Source: Clostridia bacterium | Lineage (GTDB): Bacteria > Bacillota > Clostridia > Oscillospirales > Acutalibacteraceae | DNA length: 18,217 bases | Direction: 5' to 3' | NCBI GenBank assembly: GCA_017631745.1 | Contig: JAGBSR010000021.1 | Location: forward strand, 1 to 18,217 | In this document: positions 1-6,285 of the stretch, piece by piece | Numbering within the stretch: the stretch's first letter is position 1 | How the letters are laid out: every line of letters begins with the position of its first letter | Notes under the pieces: model-generated | Seen by the model: the letters and a program-made list of their open reading frames with translations, nothing else | Database searches by the model: none | What the model was told of the DNA's origin: nothing | Position numbers and translations under genes: made by a program

Positions 1-55
1 AGGATGACAGCAGGCATCCTCTTAAAATCGCTTAGCGAATTTGCGGAGCCACCGC
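1..55. repeat. Partial cloverleaf repeat cut by left window edge
   Basis: Two hairpins are followed by what looks like the right half of an outer stem. The first pairs AGGATG with CATCCT (1-20). The second pairs AAATCGC (25-31) with GCGAATTT (35-42), with one bulged A. The string CGGAGCCACC at 44-53 resembles the right outer arm CGGAGCCGCC of the complete copy at 12056-12143, and the AAATCGC arm sits in the same place next to it. The left outer arm and first hairpin would lie before position 1, so this is an inferred partial copy. Confidence 0.55.
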
Positions 56-129
56 CCGACCTCTACCGCAACGGCCATCCGTAAACTATATCTTGTGTCC
101 GCATACGGCAGCACCACAATTTTAAAAAA

Positions 130-144
130 TTAACATCTTGTTAA
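130..144. promoter_or_regulatory. Small inverted repeat upstream of the rpmH promoter
   Basis: TTAACA and TGTTAA are separated by TCT, forming a 6-bp inverted repeat about 25 bp upstream of the rpmH -35 box. The position would suit a regulator site, but the repeat is short and AT-rich and no regulator is identified. Confidence 0.25.
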
Positions 145-168
145 AGTATAAAAAAGCCGAAAAAAACA

Positions 169-198
169 TTGACAAATCTGAACTTATTGATATATAAT
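169..198 (+). promoter_or_regulatory. Promoter for rpmH-rnpA-yidD-yidC-khpB
   Basis: A consensus -35 TTGACA (169-174) and consensus -10 TATAAT (193-198) are separated by 18 bp. It is the only strong promoter seen ahead of the cluster. It predicts an untranslated leader of about 140 nt before rpmH. Two leader hairpins can be drawn: GCAAG/CTTGC at 207-222, and CATATTGC (271-278) with GCAATATG (299-306). Confidence 0.8.
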
Positions 199-345
199 GG
201 TTTTCTGCAAGTTATGGCTTGCTCTGATGAGCTATGCCTTTCAGGCAGAATTTATGAAAGCGTCGGACACCATATTGCTTCACTTCAACTACTTCCTTGC
301 AATATGTCCCGTTTTAATAGAAAATTATAAAAGGAGGTTAAACCA

Positions 346-480
346 ATGAAAAGAACTTATCAACCCAAGAAACGTCACAGAAAGATGGAACACGGTTTCC
401 GTAAGAGAATGGCTACAAAGAACGGCCGCAAGGTTCTCGCTCGCAGACGCGCTAAGGGCAGAAAGCAGCTCACTTACTAA
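346..480 (+). CDS. rpmH: 50S ribosomal protein L34
   Basis: This 44-residue, very basic protein starts MKRTYQPKKRHRKMEHGFRK and ends in the usual RRRAKGRKQL-type tail. That is the complete, highly conserved sequence of L34, a small structural protein of the large ribosomal subunit. A strong AAGGAGG ribosome binding site (331-337) precedes the ATG. It is the first gene of the cluster downstream of the promoter at 169-198, in the classic position immediately upstream of rnpA. Nothing in the sequence is unusual. Confidence 0.97.
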   Translation: MKRTYQPKKRHRKMEHGFRKRMATKNGRKVLARRRAKGRKQLTY

Positions 481-569
481 GATGTAACACTGGTTTTATT
501 TCGTCGGTGCTATGACTGTCCGGGGAATGAAACAACAAACACGCTATATTGTGTTGGGATTTGATTTTT

Positions 570-842
570 TTGCAAAAGTATGTGTCACTAAATCAGAATA
601 CGGACTTTCAGCGAGCTTATTATCGTGGCAAGTCCACTGCGAGACCTGCACTGGTTGTTTACGCTATGAAAAACCGTGTGGGCATTTGTCGTGTCGGCAT
701 AACCACAAGCAAAAAGATCGGCAACGCCGTAGAGCGTAACCGCTCCCGTAGGATTATTAGAGCTGCTTATCAGTCAATTTTTAACCAGTATACACTAAAA
801 GGCAACTACGATATTATTTTCGTAGCAAGAGGAAAGACCTAA
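570..842 (+). CDS. rnpA: Ribonuclease P protein component, truncated by an in-frame TAA
   Basis: This is the protein subunit of RNase P, which assists the catalytic RNA in maturing tRNA 5' ends. The core is intact: an N-terminal MQKYVSLNQNTDFQRAYYRGKS-type segment, the VGITTSKKIGNAV stretch and the RNR basic motif at residues 56-58. I chose TTG at 570 because it aligns with the usual RnpA N-terminus; TTG at 549 is the other in-frame choice. Neither has a good ribosome binding site. The frame ends at TAA (840-842) after VARGKT, giving 90 residues against the usual 110-120. The same frame then continues for 23 sense codons (YLKSTRVEQAM...) resembling the family's C-terminal helix, and ends at TGA 912-914, overlapping yidD. 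It may be a nonsense mutation, a base error, or a tolerated truncation. Confidence 0.88.
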   Translation: MQKYVSLNQNTDFQRAYYRGKSTARPALVVYAMKNRVGICRVGITTSKKIGNAVERNRSRRIIRAAYQSIFNQYTLKGNYDIIFVARGKT

Positions 843-914
843 TATCTTAAAAGTACCCGGGTAGAACAAGCTATGCTGGAGTCTATGAAAGAGCTGGATC
901 TTATAGAGACTTGA
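843..914 (+). other. C-terminal rnpA segment beyond the in-frame TAA
   Basis: These 23 codons read YLKSTRVEQAMLESMKELDL then IET and a TGA stop, in the same frame as rnpA. RnpA proteins commonly end with a K-S-T-x-x-V-E-x-A-M-like helix after the ARGKT strand, so this is most simply the displaced C-terminus. The TGA overlaps the yidD start as TTGA, the kind of 4-nt overlap expected for translational coupling between intact rnpA and yidD. Confidence 0.7.
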
Positions 915-1156
915 AAAAGTTTCTTTTAGGCGTTATTCGCTTTTACAGAAAACATATCTCTCCTCATCTGCCCCCTATGTGTAAGTATTATCCAACCTGT
1001 TCATCATATGCAATAGAAGCTATTGAAACACACGGAGCTTTTAAAGGCTCGGTGCTTGCTGTTTTGCGCATTTTAAGATGCAATCCACTTTTTCCCGGCG
1101 GCTACGACCCCGTACCCCCGAAAAAGTGCAGACACGATAAGGATAATCAAGCATAA
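911..1156 (+). CDS. yidD: Membrane protein insertion efficiency factor YidD
   Basis: This 81-residue protein carries the YidD hallmarks: KKFLLGVIRFYRKHISPHLPP at the N-terminus, CKYYPTCSSYAIEAIETHG in the middle, and RILRCNPLFPGGYDPVP near the end. YidD is a small inner-leaflet protein that aids YidC-dependent insertion of membrane proteins. The start is TTG at 911, which fits the family N-terminus exactly. The only purine-rich sequence just upstream is weak, so translation may depend on coupling to the end of the rnpA reading frame, which overlaps by four bases. The gene sits between rnpA and yidC, its standard position. Confidence 0.95.
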   Translation: MKKFLLGVIRFYRKHISPHLPPMCKYYPTCSSYAIEAIETHGAFKGSVLAVLRILRCNPLFPGGYDPVPPKKCRHDKDNQA

Positions 1157-1200
1157 GCAATCTTTAATATAAACGGAATAATTTTACGGAGGAACATTAG

Positions 1201-2202
1201 ATGAATACTATCATTGAATACCTTTATGTCCCCTTCGGTTTTTTGTTCAGAATACTTTTTGATTTCGTTGGAAATTACGGACTTGCTCTTGTAATTTTCA
1301 CACTTTTCTTCCGTGTAATTCTTCTTCCCTCTGCCATCAAACAGCAGAAGAGCTCAGCTAAGACTGTTCGCATGCAGCCTAAGCTCAAGAGAATCCGTGA
1401 AAAATATCAGGATTACGCTCCCCAGGAAAGACAGCAGAGAATTCAGGCAGAAACAAGCGAGCTTTATCAGAAGGAAGGCTACAGCGCTATGAACGGCGGT
1501 TGTGCTCCTCTTCTTTTACAGCTTCCCATTCTCTGGGGCCTTTACGGTATTATCCGTATGCCTCTTACACACGTTCTCAACATTTCAAAAGAAGCAGTAG
1601 CAGCTCTTACAGCAGCATATCAGGCTCTCCCCGAAATCGGCGAGCAGTCACAGAGAACTGTTGCATATATTGAGTCTGCTATTATCTCAAACATTGAAGC
1701 TATTGTTGCTGCAAACCCCGACCTTGCAACCACCTATGCTGATGCTGTTGCCAAAATCCAGAATTTTGACTTCACAATCTTCGGCATTAACCTGGGTGCA
1801 ATTCCCGATTCAGGTGTATTCAAGGCATTTGCAACCTCATCAACAGAAGCTAAGATACTTATTCTCATCCCCATTCTTTCAGGTATCACTTCACTTCTTA
1901 CAAGTGTACTCACACAGTTAAGACAGAAGAAAGCTAACCCCAATATGGAAAATCAGCAGATGATGGGCTGTATGATGCTCACAATGCCTCTTATGTCCGT
2001 ATGGTTTACTTTCCAGTTCCCTGCAGGTATGGGTATGTACTGGATTCTCTCAAACATCCTTGCTTTCTTCCAGACTCTTGTTGTGGGCCACTTCTTTGCT
2101 CCCAGAAAGACAATTGCAAAGCTTATGGTTGATGAGACAATCTACCGTCGCAGTTATGAGAACACAAAGAAATTCGGCAAAGAAAACGATATAACCGAAT
2201 AA
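1201..2202 (+). CDS. yidC: Membrane protein insertase YidC/SpoIIIJ
   Basis: This 333-residue protein belongs to the YidC/Oxa1/Alb3 family, which inserts membrane proteins alone or with SecYEG. An N-terminal hydrophobic segment carries the functional arginine in FFRVILLP (R38). A charged cytoplasmic coiled-coil hairpin follows (KQQKSSAKTVRMQPKLKRIREKYQ, with ELYQKEGYSAMNGGCAPLLLQLPI next). Hydrophobic segments near residues 97-122, 219-240 and 254-285 complete the five-segment core. There is no lipobox, unlike Bacillus SpoIIIJ and like many Clostridia. A loop of about 70 residues between segments (AALTAAYQALPEIGEQ...) is probably extracytoplasmic. A strong GGAGG site precedes the ATG. The neighbours yidD and khpB are its usual partners. 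Confidence 0.96.
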   Translation: MNTIIEYLYVPFGFLFRILFDFVGNYGLALVIFTLFFRVILLPSAIKQQKSSAKTVRMQPKLKRIREKYQDYAPQERQQRIQAETSELYQKEGYSAMNGGCAPLLLQLPILWGLYGIIRMPLTHVLNISKEAVAALTAAYQALPEIGEQSQRTVAYIESAIISNIEAIVAANPDLATTYADAVAKIQNFDFTIFGINLGAIPDSGVFKAFATSSTEAKILILIPILSGITSLLTSVLTQLRQKKANPNMENQQMMGCMMLTMPLMSVWFTFQFPAGMGMYWILSNILAFFQTLVVGHFFAPRKTIAKLMVDETIYRRSYENTKKFGKENDITE

Positions 2203-2270
2203 TCAAAAAGCCAAGACAAAAACCACGATTACTTTTAATTTTAATTTTAAAACAAACGGTGGTGAAATAA

Positions 2271-3257
2271 ATGATACACGAAGCTATAGCTATAGGCAAC
2301 ACTATAGACGAAGCTATTGCCAATGCCAAGAAAGAGCTTAACGCTCCTGCTGATGCAGATGTACGCACTGAAATCGTTGCAATGCCTCAGAAGAAAATCC
2401 TCGGCTTATTCGGCGGTTCACCCGCTAAGGCAAGAGCTTGGTACGAGACACCTGATGCTCCCGCTCCCAAGGCTGAAAAGAAGGCTGAAGCTCCTAAAGC
2501 GCCCAAGGCTCCCAAGGCTGAAAAGGCTGCTCCCAAAGCAGAGGCTCCCAAGGCTGAAGAAGTACAGGATGCAGTTGAGCTCACACCTGTAAACATCGCA
2601 GACAGCGCTTCTCTCAAGAGTGCGGCAGAGTACCTGACAGCAGTGCTTAAAGGTATGGGTGTTGCTGAACTGAGCATCGAGGCTTTCCGTACAAAGGAAG
2701 ACGAGATCATCTTCGAGCTTGATTGCGGCGACGATTACGGCGTTGTTATCGGCAGAAGAGGCGATACCCTCGATTCAATTCAGTATCTCACAAGACTTGT
2801 TGCCAACAAGCAGAAGCAAGAAAGCGAATATCTGAGAATCACAATCAACGTAGGCAACTACCGCGAAAAGAGAAAGACAACTCTCAGAGAATTAGCTAAA
2901 AAGAATTCCGAAAAGGTGCTTAAATACGGCAGAAACGTAACTTTCGAGCCTATGAATCCTTATGAGCGCCGTATCATTCATACAGCAGTTCAGGAAATTG
3001 AGGGTGTAACCTCATATTCCGTTGGTGCAGACGCAGGCAGACGCGTAGTAATTGCTCTTGAAGAAGGCGTACAGCCCACACATCCTTCAAAGGGTGGCTA
3101 CAACCGCGGACGCGGCGGCAGAGGCGGTTACAACCGTGGCGGTAAGAGCGGCAGAAACAACAGTCGTTCAAACAACTCTGTTTCATCAGCTCCCACAAGA
3201 GCCCCCAGAACTGATGCAGGTGCAGAAAAGGTTTCTCTTTACGGAAAAATCAACTGA
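2271..3257 (+). CDS. khpB: RNA-binding protein KhpB (Jag/EloR)
   Basis: This is the 328-residue Jag/KhpB protein, which acts with KhpA as a KH-domain RNA binder affecting cell elongation in Firmicutes. Domains in order: a Jag_N domain (1-58, with KKILGLFGGSPAKA); an Ala/Lys/Pro-rich linker (about 60-98) of near-repeats of PKAEKAAPKAEAPK; a KH domain (about 110-180) with GRRG at 161-164; and an R3H domain (about 185-267) with R233 and H237 in NPYERRIIH. A Gly/Arg/Asn-rich tail (275-303) looks like an RGG box. ATG is preceded by a GGTGG-type site. It is the last gene of the cluster before the terminator at 3263. The usual next genes, mnmE and mnmG, do not follow. Confidence 0.95.
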   Translation: MIHEAIAIGNTIDEAIANAKKELNAPADADVRTEIVAMPQKKILGLFGGSPAKARAWYETPDAPAPKAEKKAEAPKAPKAPKAEKAAPKAEAPKAEEVQDAVELTPVNIADSASLKSAAEYLTAVLKGMGVAELSIEAFRTKEDEIIFELDCGDDYGVVIGRRGDTLDSIQYLTRLVANKQKQESEYLRITINVGNYREKRKTTLRELAKKNSEKVLKYGRNVTFEPMNPYERRIIHTAVQEIEGVTSYSVGADAGRRVVIALEEGVQPTHPSKGGYNRGRGGRGGYNRGGKSGRNNSRSNNSVSSAPTRAPRTDAGAEKVSLYGKIN

Positions 3258-3262
3258 TAATT

Positions 3263-3291
3263 AAAAGGAAGCAGAAATGCTTCCTTTTTTT
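3263..3291 (+). terminator. Intrinsic terminator of the rpmH-khpB unit
   Basis: GGAAGCA (3267-3273) pairs with TGCTTCC (3278-3284) around a GAAA loop, followed by a run of seven T. It lies six bases after the khpB stop codon and is a textbook rho-independent terminator. Confidence 0.9.
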
Positions 3292-3301
3292 GTTGCATAA
3301 A

Positions 3302-3378
3302 AATAAGGAAAGTTTTGGTCAAGCTTTTTCAAAAGCTTGCAGGTGCAGGACAGAGTCCTGCCACAAAACAATATTATC
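3302..3378 (+). repeat. Two-hairpin 3'-end repeat, copy 1 (after khpB)
   Basis: The element begins AATAAGGAAAGTTTTGGTC. A hairpin follows, pairing CAAGCTTTT with AAAAGCTTG, then a second pairing GCAGGAC (3345-3351) with GTCCTGC (3355-3361), then CACAAAACAATATTA. Its first 38 bases match the reverse complement of 3669-3706 with about two differences, and the similarity continues through the second hairpin. A third copy lies at 15653-15830. This copy starts about 10 bp beyond the khpB terminator and has the same orientation as khpB. Confidence 0.85.
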
Positions 3379-3596
3379 GGTACGCGTCAAACCGAAGATA
3401 AAACGGCAGATTTAATCCCGCCGAGTAAAATAATCCTTCTCTGAAAGAAAAGGGGGACCGCTTGCGGAGATGAGTCCTTGGGTGGGTAAACAGTAAAAAT
3501 ATAATTACAATTATTGATATATTTGTAGGGGCGCCCATCGGGCGTCCTTAAAATTTTGCCGGCTGCAGAAAAATCTGATCGGCGGTTCTAAAACTA
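3379..3596. other. Gene-free repeat patch between khpB and glgA
   Basis: No credible gene is seen here. Two further repeat-like stretches stand out. At 3430-3490, a degenerate stem (CCTTCTCT with AGAAAAGG) is followed by GGGGACCGCTTGCGGAGATGAG. At 3526-3549, the hairpin AGGGGCGCCC-ATC-GGGCGTCCTT has mostly paired arms. Both resemble dispersed intergenic sequences I have seen in Clostridia, but I cannot confirm copy number from this window. Confidence 0.5.
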
Positions 3597-3630
3597 AAAG
3601 GGTACGCGAGATTTCATCCGCGTACCCTTT
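3588..3630 (-). terminator. Intrinsic terminator of the glg operon
   Basis: On the minus strand, AAAGGGTACGCG and CGCGTACCCTTT form a perfect 12-bp stem (3619-3630 with 3597-3608) with a 10-nt loop, followed by TTTTAGTTTTAG. It lies about 75 bp beyond the glgA stop because a repeat element (3631-3706) sits between them. Confidence 0.85.
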
Positions 3631-3706
3631 ATTACTTTTGTTGTGGCAGGGCTTTGCCCCGCACCCCACAAGCTTTTGTAAAAGCTTGACCAAAACTTTT
3701 CTTATT
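3631..3706 (-). repeat. Two-hairpin 3'-end repeat, copy 2 (after glgA)
   Basis: Read on the minus strand, it starts AATAAGAAAAGTTTTGGTC immediately after the glgA stop codon. It then has the AAGCTTTT/AAAAGCTT hairpin and a second hairpin around GGGCAAAGCCC, and ends ACAACAAAAGTAAT against the operon terminator. It is inverted relative to copy 1 and in the same orientation as glgA. Confidence 0.85.
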
Positions 3707-5134
3707 TTAGCCTTTGAGGACTTCTTTATACATCTTGATATACTCGTTAGCACTCTTGCCCCAGCTGAAATCGCAATTCATCGCTCTGTCAACAAGCACA
3801 TCCCAATTATCCTTATCCCAATAAGCATCTGTTGCTCGTCTGATTGCACCAAGCATATCGTGAGCATTGTAGGTCTTAAAGGTAAAGCCGTTACCCTGAC
3901 CGTCACCGCTGTCTGTGATTGAATCGCGAAGACCGCCTGTTTCTCTGACGATGGGTACTGTACCGTAACGAAGAGCTACCATCTGTGAAAGACCGCAGGG
4001 CTCACTCTTTGATGGCATCAGGAAGAGATCTGCACCGGCATAAATCTTTCTTGCAAGAGCAGGAATAAAGCCGATTGTTACTGCAAGCTTATCGGGATAT
4101 TTAGCCTGCATCTCTCTGAAGAAGTTTTCATACTGCCAGTCGCCTGAACCAAGCACTGCAACCTGAACATCTGTTGTGTAAAGAAGCTCGTCAAGAATAC
4201 CCTTGATAAGATCAAGACCCTTATGCGATACGAGTCTTGTTACAAGACCGATGATAGGAGTATCAGCCTTCTGAGGAAGACCCATTTCTTTCTGAAGAGC
4301 CTTCTTGTTTTCAGCTTTGCCTGCTTTTACATCGGCAACGCCGTAATTCTTAACAATAGCCTTGTCAGTTTCGGGGTTATAGTTATCAACATCAATACCG
4401 TTGAGAATACCCTGAAGCTTCCACTGACGCTCACGAAGAATTGTATCAAGACCGTGACTGTACCAGGGATCGAGGATTTCACCTGCATACGAGGGTGAAA
4501 CTGTGGTAACCTTATTAGCGCACTCAATAGCACCCTTCATAAAGTTAACATCACCGTCGTATTCAACGATTGAAGTATCTGCAGGGTTGAGACCGATAAC
4601 GTCGCCTACAAGCTCCATACCGTATGTGCCCTGATACTGAATGTTGTGAATTGTAAATACAGTTTTGATGCCCTGGTACCAGGGATCCTTGCTGTAAAGG
4701 GTTGAGTAAAATACGGGAGTGAGTGCAGACTGCCAGTCATTACAGTGGATAATGTCGGGCTTGAAGTCTACAACGGGAAGTATTTCAAGCACTGCACGGG
4801 CGAAGAAGGTAAATCTTTCAGCATCGTCATAGTGACCATAGATAGTGTCACGCTTGAAATAATACTGATTGTCGATGAGGTAGTAAATTACACCCTCATG
4901 CTTAGCCTGGAAGATACCGCAATACTGTCTTCTCCAGGCAACGGGTACCGAGATATTGGTGACAAAAGTCATCTTATCCTTAAGCTCCTGCTTGATTGTG
5001 TCATACAGAGGCATAACAACACGGCAACCAATAAGCCTCTTTCTCAAAGCCTGAGGCAATGAGCCGGCAACGTCGCCGAGACCGCCACTGGCCATAAAAG
5101 GAAGAGCTTCACTTGCTACATATAAAACTTTCAT
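3707..5134 (-). CDS. glgA: Glycogen synthase (ADP-glucose type)
   Basis: This 475-residue GT5 glycosyltransferase transfers glucose from ADP-glucose to a growing alpha-1,4-glucan. The N-terminal Rossmann domain begins MKVLYVASEALPFMASGGLG. HNIQYQG (His 164) and the C-terminal-domain residues R300, K305 (TRLVSHKGLD) and E378 in SEPCGL match known catalytic or phosphate-contacting positions. Length is typical. The one oddity is in the usual K-T-G-G-L loop: here it reads A15-S-G-G-L, so the lysine that contacts ADP-glucose in the Escherichia coli enzyme is replaced by alanine. ATG is preceded by AGGAG. It is the last gene of the glg operon, 38 bp after glgD. Confidence 0.96.
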   Translation of the reverse strand: MKVLYVASEALPFMASGGLGDVAGSLPQALRKRLIGCRVVMPLYDTIKQELKDKMTFVTNISVPVAWRRQYCGIFQAKHEGVIYYLIDNQYYFKRDTIYGHYDDAERFTFFARAVLEILPVVDFKPDIIHCNDWQSALTPVFYSTLYSKDPWYQGIKTVFTIHNIQYQGTYGMELVGDVIGLNPADTSIVEYDGDVNFMKGAIECANKVTTVSPSYAGEILDPWYSHGLDTILRERQWKLQGILNGIDVDNYNPETDKAIVKNYGVADVKAGKAENKKALQKEMGLPQKADTPIIGLVTRLVSHKGLDLIKGILDELLYTTDVQVAVLGSGDWQYENFFREMQAKYPDKLAVTIGFIPALARKIYAGADLFLMPSKSEPCGLSQMVALRYGTVPIVRETGGLRDSITDSGDGQGNGFTFKTYNAHDMLGAIRRATDAYWDKDNWDVLVDRAMNCDFSWGKSANEYIKMYKEVLKG

Positions 5135-5172
5135 TGTGTTAATCTCCTGTAAAAATTATTTATACCGTCAGA

Positions 5173-6285
5173 TTATACTGTAATATTCTTGCCGATATAG
5201 ATGGGATAGCTGTCTGCACCGCTGAGCTCTCTGCCCGGCTTGATAACAACCTGCTTGTCGAGGATTGCACAGTTTACCTTTGCATTCTGGCTGATATATG
5301 AATCCTGCATAATGATTGAGTTTTTAACTACAGCACCCTCAGCAACATATGCGCCTCTGAAGAGGATTGAGTTTTCAACTGTACCTTTAATGATACAGCC
5401 GTCAGCAACAAGGCTGTTCTTAGCGCCTGCGCATACACCGTAGATAGCAGGCATATCGTCGCGTACCTTTGTGTAAACGGGAAGGTCTTTAGCGAAGAGA
5501 TCCTTGAATTCACCTGTAAGAAGACCCATGCTGATATCGTAATAGCTCTGAAGTGAGTCGATAGTTCTTGCATAGCCTTCAACCTTATAGCCTCTGATAT
5601 TAAGAGCGTTGACATTCTTGCCGATAACATCTCTTTCGAAGCTTTCGTCACCCTGACCCATAGCACCGTGAACAAGTCTTTCAAGAAGAACTCTGCTGAG
5701 TACCATAATATTGAGTGAATAGTTAACAGCTGTGTCGCCTGTTTCGCCAACGATAACCTTAGTAATCTTATCGCCGTCAAGTTCAAAGCTCATAATATCG
5801 TCGAGCTTAGGTGCAACACCGCGCTTATAAGCGATAGTGATATCTGCGCCAGACTTGATATGCTCATCAACAATTTTTTCATAATCAAGATTACATACTA
5901 CATTACAGTCTGCCAGAAGAACATAGTCTTTTCCTGATTCAGCAATATACTGAAGCATACCGCTGAGAGCTTCAAGTCTGCTCTTATAAACACCGCCGCT
6001 ACCTGTAAGGTTAAAGGGCGGAAGAATTGTCATTCCGTCACGTTTTCTTGAAAGATCCCAAGGCTTACCTGAACCGAGATGATCCATAAGTGACTGATAA
6101 TTTGCCTTTGTGCTGATGCCGACCTTAGCAATGCCGCCGTTAACCATATTTGAAAGCACAAAGTCGATAAGTCTGTATCTGCCCGCAAAAGGAACAGAGC
6201 CCATTGTTCTCACGCTTGTGAGTTCACTGACAAGTGAATCATAAGCATTTGAATAGATAATACCTAATACATTCGGAGTTGCCAT
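5173..6285 (-). CDS. glgD: ADP-glucose pyrophosphorylase, GlgD subunit
   Basis: This 370-residue protein is a homologue of GlgC, with a nucleotidyltransferase-like N-terminal half and a C-terminal left-handed beta-helix of hexapeptide repeats (SILFRGAYVAEGAVVKNSII...). The catalytic features are worn. The Gly-rich GGxGxRL loop of GlgC is replaced by SNAYDSLVSEL, and the SGDHIY motif by ADCNVV. This matches the known Firmicutes arrangement in which GlgD is a non-catalytic or weakly catalytic regulatory partner in a GlgC/GlgD heterotetramer. Its ATG directly abuts the glgC TAA, and its AAGGAGGAG ribosome binding site lies inside the last codons of glgC, so translation is almost certainly coupled. 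Confidence 0.95.
   Translation of the reverse strand: MATPNVLGIIYSNAYDSLVSELTSVRTMGSVPFAGRYRLIDFVLSNMVNGGIAKVGISTKANYQSLMDHLGSGKPWDLSRKRDGMTILPPFNLTGSGGVYKSRLEALSGMLQYIAESGKDYVLLADCNVVCNLDYEKIVDEHIKSGADITIAYKRGVAPKLDDIMSFELDGDKITKVIVGETGDTAVNYSLNIMVLSRVLLERLVHGAMGQGDESFERDVIGKNVNALNIRGYKVEGYARTIDSLQSYYDISMGLLTGEFKDLFAKDLPVYTKVRDDMPAIYGVCAGAKNSLVADGCIIKGTVENSILFRGAYVAEGAVVKNSIIMQDSYISQNAKVNCAILDKQVVIKPGRELSGADSYPIYIGKNITV

Noticed and set aside
221..270. CTGATGAG in the rpmH leader as a hammerhead ribozyme
   Set aside because: The CUGAUGA motif is present, but no stem II is closed by GAAA at the right place and no matching cleavage-site helices could be drawn.
1..345. Replication origin or DnaA-box cluster upstream of rpmH
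   Set aside because: rpmH is often near oriC, but I found no TTATCCACA-type boxes on either strand in this stretch.
512..739. Open frame of 75 codons overlapping rnpA
   Set aside because: It has an ATG start, but its protein resembles nothing and lies out of frame over the conserved rnpA core.
840..842. Recoding of TAA or TAG as sense codons in this organism
   Set aside because: Many genes here end at TAA in the expected place and no gene contains other in-frame TAA or TAG, so a reassigned code is not supported.
3302..3706. The 38-bp inverted repeats as ends of an insertion sequence
   Set aside because: The region between them has no transposase or other credible coding sequence. The arms also match a third solitary copy at 15653-15830, so they are two copies of a dispersed repeat in opposite orientation.
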